A stretch of 64,000 nt of DNA from Leucaena leucocephala (Eukaryota; Streptophyta; Magnoliopsida; Fabales; Fabaceae): NCBI GenBank assembly GCA_037074615.1, contig CM073535.1, forward strand, positions 5,867,001 to 5,931,000. The letters run 5' to 3'. A program made the position numbers and the translations under genes. This document shows, piece by piece, positions 50,401-62,779 of this stretch; position 1 is the first letter of the stretch; each line of letters opens with the position of its first letter. The notes below the pieces were generated by a model. That model was given only the letters and a program-made list of their open reading frames with translations. It was not told the DNA's origin and did not search any database.

Positions 50401-51181
50401 TCTATGTAAAATGTTAAAATATTAAAAAATTGTATATTATTCATATATTTTGACTTGTTTTTTTTAGATTAAATGCAACATAACAGACTCACTAGTTATA
50501 ATATAAAAAAAAAATTAACCTGTATCATTATAATTTGGTCGTAATGGTCTAGGAAATGTATTAGATATGAAGTGGAAAGAAATTCAACCCATTTTTGAAT
50601 GGTTTTGATTTGTGAAAGTCATAAAATGTACTGTAAATAAAATTCTCTTAAAGAAAATACACAAATATATTCCCATAATGGTTTGCAATATATCAAACCC
50701 TTGAAGCTTGAACTATACAAACATGAAGGGCAAATATCCCCTTCTTCATCTCTATGCAAACATGTAAATTAAAAATCGTGAATGACCGTTTTTTTTTTTA
50801 ACACAAACAAGAGAAGCAAAAGATTTAGAATTAAGAAAAACCAAATAAATAACAAAAGGAATCCCCTGAGCACTTGGATCCACTAGTTGTGGGTTATTCT
50901 AATTTAGTCAGTAATTTCATGTTTGAGTCATGCAATCTCAATAATTATTTGGAGGTAGTAAAGTTCCTCTATTGTGGGCTAATATGATCTAAAATAAAAC
51001 TAGTTGATTGTTAGTAGCATTAGATAATGATTAAAAAATAAAAAAAAGAAAATAAATTAGTTTGTAAAAGTGTAAGAAATGGGTATTTGCTCATATGTGC
51101 TATCCGCTATTAAATATAATAGTCAAATAAAATATTTATTTAAATGTAAGATATCAAATCACTTTATTTCATAAATTTATA

Positions 51182-51454
51182 CTCTCTCCTATTCATACTA
51201 TAAGTTACTTTTACAAAAATTCCTTAGTACACAATAAGTCACTTTGAGAGTAATTAATACTTATTTATCAAATTTATTCCTATAAGTAATACTTAAATGT
51301 AGTTCTTCTATTTCTCTCTTTTCTTCACAACCTCATTTACTATGGATAAGATAAAGTTAGAAAAAAAATTCAATTCAAGAAATATTTAATGAGTTAACTA
51401 CATTTTTGTTCTAATAAATTAGTTAAAGTGACTTATAGTGTGGATAGGAGGGGG
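51182..51454. mobile_element. Stowaway-like MITE with TA target duplication
   Basis: A 273-bp element. The left end CTCTCTCCTATTCATACTAT then AAGTTACTTT matches the right end read inward, CCCCCTCCTATCCACACTAT then AAGTCACTTT, at 25 of 30 positions without gaps. TA at 51180-51181 and 51455-51456 is the expected duplication of Tc1/mariner elements. The interior is AT-rich without a transposase frame. This is the best-preserved transposon ends in the window. Confidence 0.85.
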
Positions 51455-52771
51455 TAATTTTTTTTCCAAACTTATATATCCCTATTGATCACTGTACATA
51501 TATGAAAAAGATTTTTATCAAGGGGTAGTTCAAATATCAATGATTAAATTAAAGATGATATTTTTATGAAAATCAACATAAATATTTTTTATAAATAATT
51601 AAGTTTTTTTGTAAGTAGTTATCTATCTCATACACTGAGTACCAGATGGAGGATTACTATTACATATATCAGTCACAGTTATTGAAAGAATTTGGAATTT
51701 CTTGGCCAAAAGAAAAGAAAAGAACAAGTTGTTTTAACCCATTATATTGTGTGGCCAGAAAAAGGGAAACCAAAGAAACAAAGGGGGAAAAGAAAGGTCC
51801 AGTTAATTCCATTACCTTTTTACCAATGTCTCCAATAAAATTACCCTACAAGTTTTGCCTACAGAACCAAATATAGGACTGACGGAGAGAGACACTATAT
51901 AGTAATACTATAACTATGGAGTATACAATGCCACAGTTTTGTATATCAGAACCATTATTTATACTTACGTTATGAAGCAAACATGAGGGACACAGCACAA
52001 GGGTTGTTGTTTTAACAGAAATGGCGTGCTTTTAATGAATCCTCAGCTGTTGTTTCACGAATGAAGAGTAGGCACTTGCATCTTCCCAGGTTGTCCCTGT
52101 TCCTCCCTCGAACGCATAGCTACCCATCACACTTACCATCATTCATTCAATCAACTACAACAACAAGACGTGCCTCTAAAGCGAATTCATTCTGACCATT
52201 CATTGCATGTTATAGTCAAACCAATTTTTTTTTAAAAAAAACAAAAAATCCATTTAATGTTGCTGCAATTCTTCTTCTTTTTCCTTAATGAGCGTCAGCT
52301 TTTCCATGCATGCATGCCCCTTGAGACCCTTAACAAAGGCACGTGGTGATCCTCCATTGTTGCAGCATCCATATTTAAGTCGATTCAGTTCATTAAAAAA
52401 CATGTATATGGTTGTAGCTGCTCTAGCCTGTGCAGTGAAGACCCTAGAGAGAGAGAGAGAGAGACAGAGGAACAGAATGCGCGGTTTTGGGGTCCAATTA
52501 AGTTGAAAGCTTTTGATTAATTTGATACAGATATGATTGTCCAATAGAGTTCGAGTCCATTAATGAGGTTTGGTGAAATTTCTGAGCCCAAAGATGTGAT
52601 GTATCAAGCTCTCTTTTACTGCAAAATCCGAGGTACCATAGTTAATGTCCCATAACCATAATACCCTAAACATAACCACCACCCTCTCTATCAACTAATA
52701 TCATTATCATCTTTATCACCTTCAATTCCTTTTGCCTCTCTCTATTCTCCGGTCACTTTTCAAGTTTCAAC

Positions 52772-52778
52772 TATATAA
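52772..52778 (+). promoter_or_regulatory. TATA box of the CLE gene
   Basis: TATATAA lies 68 bp before the second base of the CLE start codon, which leaves a leader of about 40-45 nt at normal spacing. Confidence 0.6.
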
Positions 52779-52845
52779 TCTCTCGTACTGGGTCTTCTTC
52801 TCCTACCTGTCCCTCCTTTGTTGTTTCCTCCCTATCTGATGAACA

Positions 52846-53100
52846 ATGAGATTACGTGAGCTCACATTTCTGCTGTGCCTTCTGTTCTGGGCTTGCTTTG
52901 GGTATCACAGTACAGTGGTGGCGAGGAAGACTTTGCTTGTTGCTGAGTTGAGGAACGAGTTAAAGAAGAAGAATATTAAGAGCACGAACGAGTCAACAAA
53001 TGTGGATGAAGCCAGCTACTTGTGGAGCTCCAAGAACAACACTGGTTTAGAAGACAAAAGAATGGTTCCTACAGGGCCAAATCCATTGCACAACAGGTAG
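52846..53100 (+). CDS. CLE: CLE peptide hormone precursor
   Basis: Secreted signalling peptide precursor. CLE peptides are cut to 12-13 residues, hydroxylated and arabinosylated, and bind LRR receptor kinases to control meristem, vascular or root development. Single exon, 84 aa. The N-terminal residues after MRLRE are strongly hydrophobic (LTFLLCLLFWACFGY), a clear signal peptide. A variable, charged linker follows. The CLE box is RMVPTGPNPLHN at residues 72-83, followed by one Arg. Pro75 and Pro78 are the positions normally hydroxylated. The box is a 12-mer of the A-type (root and shoot meristem inhibiting) class, close to the CLE19/CLE21/CLE9-10 group, and not of the TDIF type, which starts with His. 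The number of the family member cannot be set. The TATA box just upstream and the complete precursor layout support an active gene. Confidence 0.93.
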   Translation: MRLRELTFLLCLLFWACFGYHSTVVARKTLLVAELRNELKKKNIKSTNESTNVDEASYLWSSKNNTGLEDKRMVPTGPNPLHNR

Positions 53101-54488
53101 AACTTAACCATGACGAAGACAAGTACAATTTATTTATGTCCCCTCAAGTTTCTTTAGCTTCTGTGTGTCGGTGTGTTTTTTGGTTCAAAATGTATAAATT
53201 TTGTTTCAAGTTCATCTTCATCTTCTTTGTTAATTATAGTTTCTGCTATCTTGGAAGCAATATTCTTGTTATCATCTTAGATACATATATTTGTTGATTA
53301 CTTGTAATTCTTCACAAGTTCTGATTTGGTTTCTTTTATTTCAAAGGAAGCATTGTCATATATTGCCGTCTTGTTTTCTGGGAAGATCCAGTTTAACTAG
53401 CCTCACGGTTATTAATTGAGAGGTTTAATACCAGAATACATCACACAAAAAAAGGAAAAAAGAAATTTACGATGAAATTAATCTGTAATAGAAATAAGGA
53501 AAAACCTAATGGAAGAACAATGTGGCAGCTTTTTTTGGGGTCAATAATGAATAATGCAACGACAAACAAACATGAATTCTGACCATTTGAAGTTAAAAAC
53601 ACGAGGACAACATCCGAAGTTAGCTCTCTACTATTATTTTTTCTTTACTTTTTTCTTCTCAACACTCTAAGATATTCTGTAATAAAATAAAAAAAAAATT
53701 AGAATGAGATGTTAATGTGCTCCATGTGAGTTGGGAGCATTGAATGAATGAGGAAAGAGATATGAAAGTGGGTGTGAGGCGGGGTAGATCTTCCATGCAC
53801 CATTAATTTGGTACAGCCTTGCTCTTCTGCTGCAAATTCAAGGTATTATAATATTATTATATATATTGGACTCATATATTATGTTCATGTGTTTTTTTTT
53901 TTAATTTTTAATCTTAATACATTACTCTAATCTTTATTATAAGATATTTATAACTATTTTTCATATACTAAAAAATAAAAGTTGAGCCATTAAATTTATC
54001 TTAAATTGATAACTTTTTTTAATTTTACTCCTCTTTAAAAGACAGATGAGCCTCATTAACAAAATGTTAAACCTCAACAATTTACATGGTATTAGAACTA
54101 TATGTGCAGTGTTCATACAAAAAAACAGAACTAGTGTTCATCAACAATTAATTGGACACTACAAGACAAAAATGGAAAAGTGTTCAGCATGACAAAAACA
54201 TACTGGAGATTCGACCTCGAAAGAGAAGAGGCACATATATGGCCATTATTGTCAAGGAGATGCTTATGATGTGCGCTCAAAATCCTTCATCCAACAATGC
54301 ATATATCTTCCCATATTTCAGAAATAGCATCAATCCGTTGATATACATGAGACAGATTATGAAAATAGTTAAAAAGAGAGAAACGACAAAAAGTTGAAAC
54401 CAACATATACATATTCTGAATAAATATATACATGCCCTTATTAGTCCTCAGTGTAATGAAGCATTGCATGCTCTCTTTTTTATGCTTC
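53101..54488. other. Intergenic region between the CLE and kinase genes
   Basis: The two genes converge, so both 3' ends lie in this 1.4 kb. The sequence is AT-rich with short homopolymer tracts. No domain-bearing frame, RNA gene or clear mobile element is visible. Confidence 0.6.
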
Positions 54489-56294
54489 TCAATTCTCATC
54501 CTCGTCGTCGTCGTCATCATCAGCAGCAGCCGCTTTATGCCTTAGATCGAGGAATACCGGTCTCATTGGAGTCTTAACCATTTCAATTTTGAAGGTTAAC
54601 AATGCTACAATTTCTGACATGGGAGGCCTCATATATGCACTGGATTGAAGGCACAATAATGCCACATGAATTGCTTGCATTACATCCTTCTCTACCAATC
54701 CGTGTTCTCGCAGTTTCGGATCCACCAGATCCATCAGCATCGATTTCTCATAAAGCTTCCATGCCTGCGGTAATGAAGATTTTAATGAGTAAGCTCAGAT
54801 TAATTAATTACTATAGCCATGAATAGAATCTAATAGATCAGCTTACGTATTCAGGAAGGTACTGCATTTCTGATGGTAAAGTAAAATCCGTGTTCTTTCT
54901 GCAACTGATGATTTCAAGCAATAGAACTCCAAAACTGTAGATGTCTACCTTCTCTGATAATTCTCCTCTAGTAGCATATTCTGGAGCCGTATAACCTCTA
55001 GCCAAACAAGACATTGAAACAAAAATATGTGTAAATACATGTTAAACTGCAGATATCAAAGCAATTTGGAATAGTTTCATCATATGGATCGTTTGAATAG
55101 GACTCACAATGTTCCAGCAAATTGAGTACTGAGGCAATCTTGGTCTTCAGGGAAGAACCTAGCCAATCCAAAGTCTCCAATCTTGGGGTGAAACTTGTCA
55201 TCGAGAAGAATATTGCTTGCTTTGATATCTCTGTGAACGATTCTCATGTGTGAATCCTCGTGCAGGTATTGCAACGCCCTTGCAATTCCAAGAATGATTT
55301 GGAACCTAGTTCTCCAATCCAGAAACTGATCACTGTTTCCTGAATGAAAAAGCAGATTTGATTGGTTAAGTCAATCCCAATAAGTTCTGTAAAATACTAA
55401 AGAATAGGTCATTATCAAGAACATGTGCTAGGATTTCATTGATAATACAGATAATAGGAAAGATATATACCATTGATGATGAGGTCCAAACTTCTGTTCT
55501 TCATGTATTCATAGACAAGGATCCTTTGAGGAGTGCAGCATCCAAGGAGACGAACAAGATTTTTGTGTTGGATGCTTGTAATCAGTCTCACCTCTGCAAG
55601 AAATTGTCTCTCTCCTTCTTGTGCTTTGTTCAGATTCAATGTCTTCACTGCAATTAGCCTCCCATCTGCCAACTTCCCCTGCCATCTTATGAATCACCCC
55701 ATCAAGTGATATTCCCTTAACTATTTAACCAGTATGATCATTACAGAAAAATCAAGTATATCATTCAAAATGCCAAGAAAATTCCATTTAGATTCAGTAT
55801 AATTCATACACGAAAGACAGGACCATATCCACCACTTCCAAGAAGATTATCGGGATGAAAATTCATTGTTGCCTTCTTCAGGGTCTGATAATCGAAATAA
55901 CTCATTTCTTGAACACAGCCGCTGAAAAAGTTCACTGATCCTGTGTACATTTATAGAAACCACAACATTTGAGGGTTTTATTGTTTTCAAGCAGATGTTT
56001 TCTTTCAAGTTAATTACCTTGCTGCTTCTTTGAAGAAGCGATTATATTCATTACCTCTGCCAGAGCAAACAAGAGAAACATAAAACAAGTCAGCTCACAA
56101 GAAGCTCTTAGAATTTAGACCTCTAATCCTGAGGTTTTCATATAAATAAAAATACCCGTTGGAGGTTTTTCTTTCCTCTGCAATGCAGGTTTGATACGCT
56201 TCCGACACAGAAACACAACGATCACCAACATGATGAGCAATATGATCATTAGCACATAAAACTTAACTCCTCCAAAACCACTGAGCTGCTCCAT
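54489..56294 (-). CDS. Membrane-anchored receptor-like Ser/Thr kinase without ectodomain
   Basis: Protein kinase expected at the plasma membrane. Seven minus-strand exons: 56294-56156, 56056-56018, 55940-55810, 55678-55471, 55339-55108, 54997-54847 and 54764-54489, giving 391 aa. Residues 11-30 are one membrane span (KFYVLMIILLIMLVIVVFLC) followed by RKR, with only about ten residues outside: no LRR, lectin or DUF26 ectodomain. The kinase domain has the glycine loop GSGGYGPVF, the catalytic Lys115 in IAVK, HRDIKASN with Asp210, DFG at 228-230 and TAPEYATRGELSEKVDIYSFG. All catalytic residues are present, so it is an active RD-type kinase. The sequence (KNLVRLLGCC, EMQYLPEYAWKLYEKS) resembles the CRK/DLSV-type receptor kinases and their cytoplasmic relatives. 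It ends in an acidic tail of Asp and Glu. Two short upstream frames precede the start. Substrate and ligand are unknown. Confidence 0.91.
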
Positions 56295-59200
56295 GGGAAC
56301 CAGAATAACTTGAGAATGTGAAGGAGGTTACACTGCAGTCACAAAACTCACCATTAATAATCCTCTGGTTCAGAGTGAGAGAGTGATAGAACAAATTAAA
56401 GAAATGAGCAGAGAAGGGAACCGGCGGCGAGTGTTAGGCGAGGTAGTTTGAGGGAGGAAGGCAAGCTTGGCGATTCAGTTTCAGGCATGTTCATGAATAA
56501 CTTGAAGAATATTATAAAGGGAAACGAAATCCTGTTTTATGTTGAGATTAATTTATTAGGGTCCGTTGTTATTGGTGAAAAATCGAGATTGCCCGAGATG
56601 CTCGTGGGAGGGGTATTCTAAGGATGTGTCATAGAAGTGATCGAAACTATGTAATGTTTGGATTATGCAATTACAGCACAATGACAAATACAAACATCCA
56701 AGCACGTCTAATTTCTCTTCTTCTTTGCTTCGTTGCAATGCAATTTCTATATTATTATTGTAGGCAAGGGAACCTTATTTTTATATAATCCATCCTTTCT
56801 GGCCTTAGATGTATAAGCTAATTAACTAATTGATATAAATTAAATAAGTTAAATAAATTAATATATATATATATATACACACACACACTAAGTATATGTG
56901 TATTCAATTGAATTCTTATTTGTATATCTATTATTTTTCATTCTTCTTTAATTTTGTTAGCTATACATTTTGTTAAAGATACATAGGATTTGAATATTGC
57001 TAATTTATTTTATTTTTTATGGAATTAATGTGATATTTCCTAACTAATAATGAGTAATTTTCTCGAAGTGTAAAAGTTACCGAAGTGAATTTTATCTTTT
57101 TTAATAAAATATTTTTCATTTACACAGTCTGGTTTGAAGGAACATGTGTAAATTATACTTTTTGTTTTTAGGTTTGTTAAATTTACAATGTGTTTCTTCC
57201 ACAAGAAATTATTGGAGAGATAATGTGTTTTAAAATAAATACAAAAAAGCTACTAATAAAAGAAAAAATAAAAACCAAATGGGCCAAATTGTTTCCATAA
57301 AGTACTATTAGAAGCCCATATTCTTGTTCCTTGCAAGTACTGATGCCCACAATGATTTGGACGAACTTGAACATTTACTGCTTCTAACATAATTGATCCA
57401 AGTCATAAGTAGTTTAGTATCGCTTAATTGAGGTCTTGAGTTCGAGCCTTAGCATATATAAAAAATTCTCATTTGAAGACTCACCCACCATAACTAGGTA
57501 CGCGATGCGAGTCAGATCTAGATGTATTCAAAACAAAACTCCATAAATTGAGTAAACAACTAAAAAAAAAAGAACATTTACTGCTGTTTATTTTTTTTAT
57601 ATTATTTTCTAAATTTTATTATTAATTATCTAATTTTTAAATCTATAACTATCTCTCTCAACACAAGTGTCTCATGTAAGAATCAAAATCATGACATTGA
57701 AGGATTTAACAAGATTTTATAGTATTAAACTAATTTTATATTATTAGAATATTGCTTTTTGAGTAATAAATAATATAATAACAAACTAGCAACCACTCAA
57801 AAGTCATAAAGTTAAATTTAACAAAAATAATTAATTCCTTACAATATGATAAATTAGTGTTTGAATTCTTGTTGGGATAATACTCGATAGTATTTTAAAT
57901 ATGATTATATCTAATAAGAGGATACTTTTGTTTAGAAAAAAAAATAATGTGATAAATATATAAACAAAAATACAACTGGAGTCATTTAACTTAAACACGA
58001 AGGACAAACAGAAACCTAACCGGTTACAAGGAATTCTAATTATTAACCTGCTCAACCTAATGAATAGAATTGTATCTAGTGGGTCAATTTATAGCTTGGT
58101 TCACGAATTTAGAAATCCAAACACAACAACACACAAAACAAACTTCTTACCCAGAACACATACGTACATAATTATATTTAGCATTAAACTGACAATAAGC
58201 CACTAAATCTAATAATAATGCATAAACTCTTCCAACTACTTTCGCTTTCTTTCTTTTGTTTTTTTTTTGATACAATATTTTTAAGAAACAGTTTGGGCTC
58301 ATCTACAATCTAAAGGCAAAGCGAAGTCTCATTTATTCTTAGGCGATACTAATGTCAGGCAGGGCAAGCTGTTAATTACCTTCAAGTTTAAATTTAGATA
58401 CCCAAAAATTATGATGTCTCTCCAAGCACCGTGAGTGGAATCACAACAAAATGGTACTCTCCAAAGATTAAATACGCTCCAAACAGTCACATATTTCACC
58501 TCTTCGCTTGTTGAAACTATAAATAATTTGTTTTTGTTATTATGTATTGGTCTTCCTAGCTACCTCCTGCTTTAATCTCCCATATATAACACTTTAATTT
58601 TTTGCCAACTTAATAGTTGATCCATAATCTGAGCACTATTTTCGTACAATACTGCAAAACTCTGAAGAAGAAAAAAAAGAACTTATTAAGTTTGTGAGAG
58701 TAAATTATATCCCTACGTCATGTATTACCCAAAAAAAAAATACTCAAAGTTTGTGATGAAATTAACAGTAAAAAAAATTCTACAGAAAAGATCTTTGAGT
58801 GAGTGAGTGAGTGAGTGTAGTGTACGCTAAAGCTTGGTTTGATTGGTTGCTTGGTTAGCTGAAAAAATTACTAATGAAAGCTCGTTTTATAGGTGACAAT
58901 AAAGGAACCAAAATGAAAGCGAATAATTCATTCTTAGCCAATAATAACCTATAAACATATATACGTTTGTGTGTATATATAGACACTCTCTCTCTAATAC
59001 TTATTATAAGTCATTTTTAATTATCTTATTAGAATTAAGGAGATATGGTTGAATTATTAACATTGATGGGAAATGATTTTTTTTCCAACTTCATCTTTAT
59101 TTTGGAGCATAGAGAAATATATATAAATTTTAAGTCTCCTAAGAAATTGTAATTAGGGTAATATTTAGAGAGAGAAAATTAATGAATGCTCCAGTAAGTG

Positions 59201-59444
59201 ATTGGGACTATCAATTTCTTTTAAAAAACTGACAGGACAGGGAGTATATATATATGTATAATAAAACATGAGACATTTTTATATATTTATTATTATTATT
59301 ATTGATTTAACGACATTATTAATATTTTGGAATGATATCAATCCATCTAAGAATATTTCAAAGGTATATAGTAATAATTCGTGAACCAAGTAATTAATTA
59401 TGAACTAACTAAAGTAAAAAGATAACCACTAAAATGTGGACTGA

Positions 59445-59480
<36 letters not shown>

Positions 59481-59751
59481 TGAAACTAATCCATATATTG
59501 ATATATAGAGCACACAGAGCGATGAGAGAGATTAGTGAGTAAAAGGAAAAGAAATAATGAATTAAGACCCAAAAAGTTCGACAATACATATGGTCCTTAT
59601 TACACACAGCTAGCACTCCACCACAACCAAGTCGACCACCTCCCTTATATATTTACTTGTTATAACTCGTTGCATTCACTATATACACAAACCCATTGCC
59701 TTTTTGTCCCAATTGTGATAAAAGTTAGTTACTTTGAAGGGTGGTTCTGAA
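56295..59751. other. Intergenic region between the kinase and XTH genes
   Basis: The two genes diverge, so both promoters lie here. Near 57395-57465 is a segment with TAGTTTAGTAT and AGTTCGAGCC, tRNA-promoter-like boxes spaced too closely for a good SINE. A GAGT tetranucleotide tract lies at about 58798-58816. Sequence from about 58983 (CTCTCTCTCTAATACTTATT) to 59246 (GACAGGACAGGGAGTA) may be a decayed Stowaway-like element. (TA)n lies at 59449-59477. For XTH, TATATAT at 59646-59652 and ATATAC near 59681 are both TATA candidates. No gene is supported. Confidence 0.55.
56328..56494 (-). promoter_or_regulatory. Two upstream open reading frames before the kinase gene
   Basis: On the minus strand a 32-codon frame runs from ATG 56494 (second in-frame ATG at 56488) to TAA at 56398-56396. 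It encodes MNMPETESPSLPSSLKLPRL and a short hydrophobic tail. A second frame of eight codons runs from ATG 56354 to TAA 56330-56328. A TATAAT-like element at about 56516-56511 would place the transcription start near 56485, so whether the longer frame lies in the mRNA is uncertain. If transcribed, both would tend to lower translation of the kinase. Confidence 0.4.
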
Positions 59752-60827
59752 ATGAGAAATAAGATTGTCATAATTATCAGTTTCGTTGTTGTTTGTAGCT
59801 TATTATTGCTGGCGTCGTCGTCGTCGTCGTCGTTTGAAGATGCAGACTTGAATAGAGATCTAGAAATAACATGGGGTGATGGGCGTGCGAGGATCATTGG
59901 GAATAATGATAATAATGGGCAGATTCTGAAGCTGTCTCTCGACAGAGATTCTGGTTCTGGATTTCAATCCAAAAACCAGTACTTGTTCGGAAAGATTGAC
60001 GTTCAGATCAAGCTTGTTCCTCGTAATTCTGCCGGTACGGTCACTGCCTACTACGTAAGTCTCTCTCTCTCTCTCTCTCTCGTGTGTGTATATCGAATGC
60101 TCATTTCATCATCATTTATTAACTTATTTTATTTCTTTTCTTCAGTTATCTTCAGTGGGGTCTGCTCACGACGAAATAGACTTTGAATTTCTGGGTAACC
60201 TCAGTGGCGATCCCTATATTCTTCACACCAACATTTACACACAAGGCAAAGGCGACAGAGAACAGCAGTTTTATTTGTGGTTCGATCCCACCAAGAATTT
60301 CCACACTTACTCCGTTCTCTGGAATCCCCTCAACATCATGTATATATATACCTCTCTCTCTCTAGATCTTCTTCTTCTTCATCTTAGTGAGACGACGATA
60401 ACAATTTGGTTTGATTTTGTTGTGATGAATCAGATTGTATGTGGACGGGACGCCGATAAGAATGTTCAAGAACTTGGAAACGAGAGGGTTTCCATTCCCA
60501 TGGAATCGGGCGATGAAGGTATATTCGAGCATTTATGACGCTGATCAATGGGCGACGAGGGGTGGTGCGGTGAAGACGAATTGGAGTGAAGCTCCGTTTA
60601 TTGCCTCTTACAGAAACTTCGATGCTCAACGTGCTTGTGTTTGGACTCCGTCTTCTTCGACTTCTTGTTCTTCTTCTTCAGAGGACCAATCATGGCTGAA
60701 AGATTCTCTCAACGCCACTGGGGAGTCCATCATGAAATGGGTCCAGAAACACTTCATGATTTACAATTACTGCAGGGATACCCAGCGATTCCCACAAGGC
60801 CTCCCTCCTGAATGTTCTTCGCCTTGA
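59752..60827 (+). CDS. XTH: Xyloglucan endotransglucosylase/hydrolase
   Basis: Secreted cell-wall enzyme (GH16 family) that cuts xyloglucan chains and rejoins them to other chains, loosening or remodelling the wall during growth. Exons 59752-60054, 60146-60339 and 60434-60827 give 296 aa, the normal length. The ATG at 59752 is the first in frame; the frame opens upstream only from a TTG. Residues 1-27 form a signal peptide with a six-serine run coded by (TCG)6. The active site HDEIDFEFLGN is at 109-119, with nucleophile Glu111 and acid/base Glu115; an N-glycosylation site (N119-L-S) follows directly, as in the classical group. Conserved blocks GDPYILHTN, GKGDREQQFYLWFDPT, FPFPWNRAMKVYSSIYDADQ and WATRGG are intact. 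The C-terminal XET domain has the expected cysteines and ends YNYCRDTQRFPQGLPPEC. It is closest to the XTH22/XTH23 and XTH15/16 branch; no number is assigned. AATAAA signals lie at 60967-60977. Confidence 0.94.
59815..59832 (+). repeat. (TCG)6 coding microsatellite in the XTH signal peptide
   Basis: Six tandem TCG codons encode Ser22-Ser27 at the likely signal-peptide cleavage region. The length may vary between individuals without changing the mature enzyme. Confidence 0.85.
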
Positions 60828-62779
60828 TCAATTTGTTTTTTATTAGATTCAAACTAGCTAGAATTCTTCAAACAGTGAGTTGGATTAGTTTGTTTGCAGT
60901 TGATGTAGTCTAATCTGTATAAACGCATGCAGATAGGAAATAATTAGAGAGATTCAAGACGAATGAAATAAAATAAAGGTTATTTTCAAATCTCTTTGTT
61001 ACTGTTGTGGAAATTTGTGTACGTAGCACTGATGACCAGGATCTCCAGTTCCATCTAATTTATATTGGCCTATTTCCAATAATCAAGATGATGCATTCTA
61101 GTGATTTATTTAATTTTATAATTGAATACAAAGATGTATGATAAACATAGACCAAGAAATCTAATTGGAGAATTATTTATTTTTGCCTGAAAGTGGAGAT
61201 TACTCAAAATTCGAGAGTCCAGTTCGATTTCTCGGTTTTCCAGCTATTTATTGAATATTTATGGAGTGGATTATATCAAATATATCTTTTAATTAGAATG
61301 AAGCTAATCACGAATCATGATCCCAAAACGGGTGAGATAAGGAGGACCACAAGTACGCTCCCCAGCTATATTTTCTCTGTAAATTTGTTTAGTGCGTATA
61401 ATTAAGTGTTTCAGAAAAGTCGTCTTTAGAAAGGAAAAAGGCAATGATGGGAGGTTCATCAAAGATGACAGCAAAACATGAAGATGACAGAAACCGAAAA
61501 CGTTCACTTGAAATAGAACGACTCCTCTCCTCAAGGGAAGTTTGTAATCCCTACTACTAGGTGTCGTCAAAATTCTGTGACCAACAAAAATAGAAGAGTT
61601 TGCCTTGATGAAAACGTTTCTTCATTAAGATCAGTATTCCCTCTAACATGTTGCATTTAAGTCCAAATGACTCCAAAAACTCGCACACATTTCCATCACT
61701 AATTTGTTTAGAATTAAGAAACCACATACATAAATTGCAAGCTAATTGAATTTAAAGACATAACTATGAACAAAATAGAAGGCTATCCTAACGAAAACAG
61801 GTTGCTTCAACCTATTTTCATATACAAAAGAGTAGTAAGCATATTTACAAAACAAAACTAAGTCGTTGCACAACAGTTTATTGGGGCACAAAAAAAATAT
61901 TCTGATTTGACAGGGTGCAATAAATAACCAGGAAGTCAAGTGATCGTGTCCTGCACAACTAAAAGCCCCAGTGTTCCTCTTTTACCTACCGAAACCACGC
62001 CAATGGGGTTCATCATCGCACAAGCTCTTTGTACTTTTTATGGATCCTTTCGCATTCCCTGTTAACCATCAGAAACGGCATTATTCAAATAACCCCAACA
62101 AAATGCAACAATCAACTATCACTTTCATCCACCTTAAACCAAAGATAGCAAAACACCACCCAGTGAGACCCAACACAAAGTCAGCACTTATCCAAAATAA
62201 ACCCCCAACTTATACTCAACTTGCGGGCCTTCGTGCATTTGCCAATGAAAAGTAATTGCTATCAATAGATGCAAAAGGCCACCCAACTTCAAGTAACAGC
62301 CACTATATACTCAACCATCAATCATCCAAGATAGATCTTTTGATATCATAAAAAAGATAAACCTGCTAATGATGCAGGTTGCTAAAATAATAAAGCTTTT
62401 ATAAGAATATGGCCAGGTATTCCCATGTAAGGATCATATCAGATAATAAACCTTTCAGTGGAATAGGCCAAGAATTTGAAAAGAGGTATTGGATTGAAAG
62501 CATTACGAAACTGAATCCAGATTACCATTTATCATCAAGAACTAAAAGAGTCAGTTTACTTTAAAAAGAAAAAGTGGTAGATATTCGTGATGTAAGTGAA
62601 GAATAGAAGTAACCTCAACATCACATTTCTCAATCCACATGTTCAATTGCGCAGAAACCAAAATTGATATCACAATAAGCTTTCAAAGGTAGTAAATAAA
62701 TCAGAGTCCGATAATCAAGTTACCGGAACATCATCCTATGACTTAAAATAAACTTAGTAGCCAAAGAACATCATAGAAA
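60828..62779. other. Intergenic region between the XTH and RRP1 genes
   Basis: The two genes converge, so the 3' UTRs of both lie here. Tandem AATAAA signals at 60967-60977 suit XTH. The sequence from about 61.9 to 62.75 kb is less AT-rich and may be the RRP1 3' UTR or 3'-UTR intron. The open frames are short and without domains. No repeat or RNA gene was recognised. Confidence 0.55.

Larger units (their letters stand above)
45048..52845. other. Intergenic region between the HD-Zip and CLE genes
   Basis: About 7.8 kb with no supported gene. It contains a copy of the dispersed 200-bp repeat, the fifth CT-core element and a clean Stowaway-like MITE, listed separately. A promoter-like patch at about 48300-48500 has a CT-rich block and ATTATATATAAG near 48484-48495, but I find no coding exon after it, so a non-coding transcript is possible and unproven. 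Open frames at 48486-48755 and 51646-51876 have no domains. The block at about 52010-52530 is less AT-rich and includes GA repeats near 52445-52463; its 96-codon minus frame is not recognisable. Confidence 0.55.

Noticed and set aside
57395..57465. SINE suggested by A- and B-box-like sequences
   Set aside because: The boxes are only about 17 bp apart, too close for a tRNA-derived promoter, and no flanking duplication was seen.
16232..60827. The SMR, NAC, HD-Zip, CLE, kinase and XTH genes as a functional gene cluster
   Set aside because: They are separate families, 1-10 kb or more apart, on both strands, with no shared promoter motif visible. Chance neighbourhood is the simpler reading.
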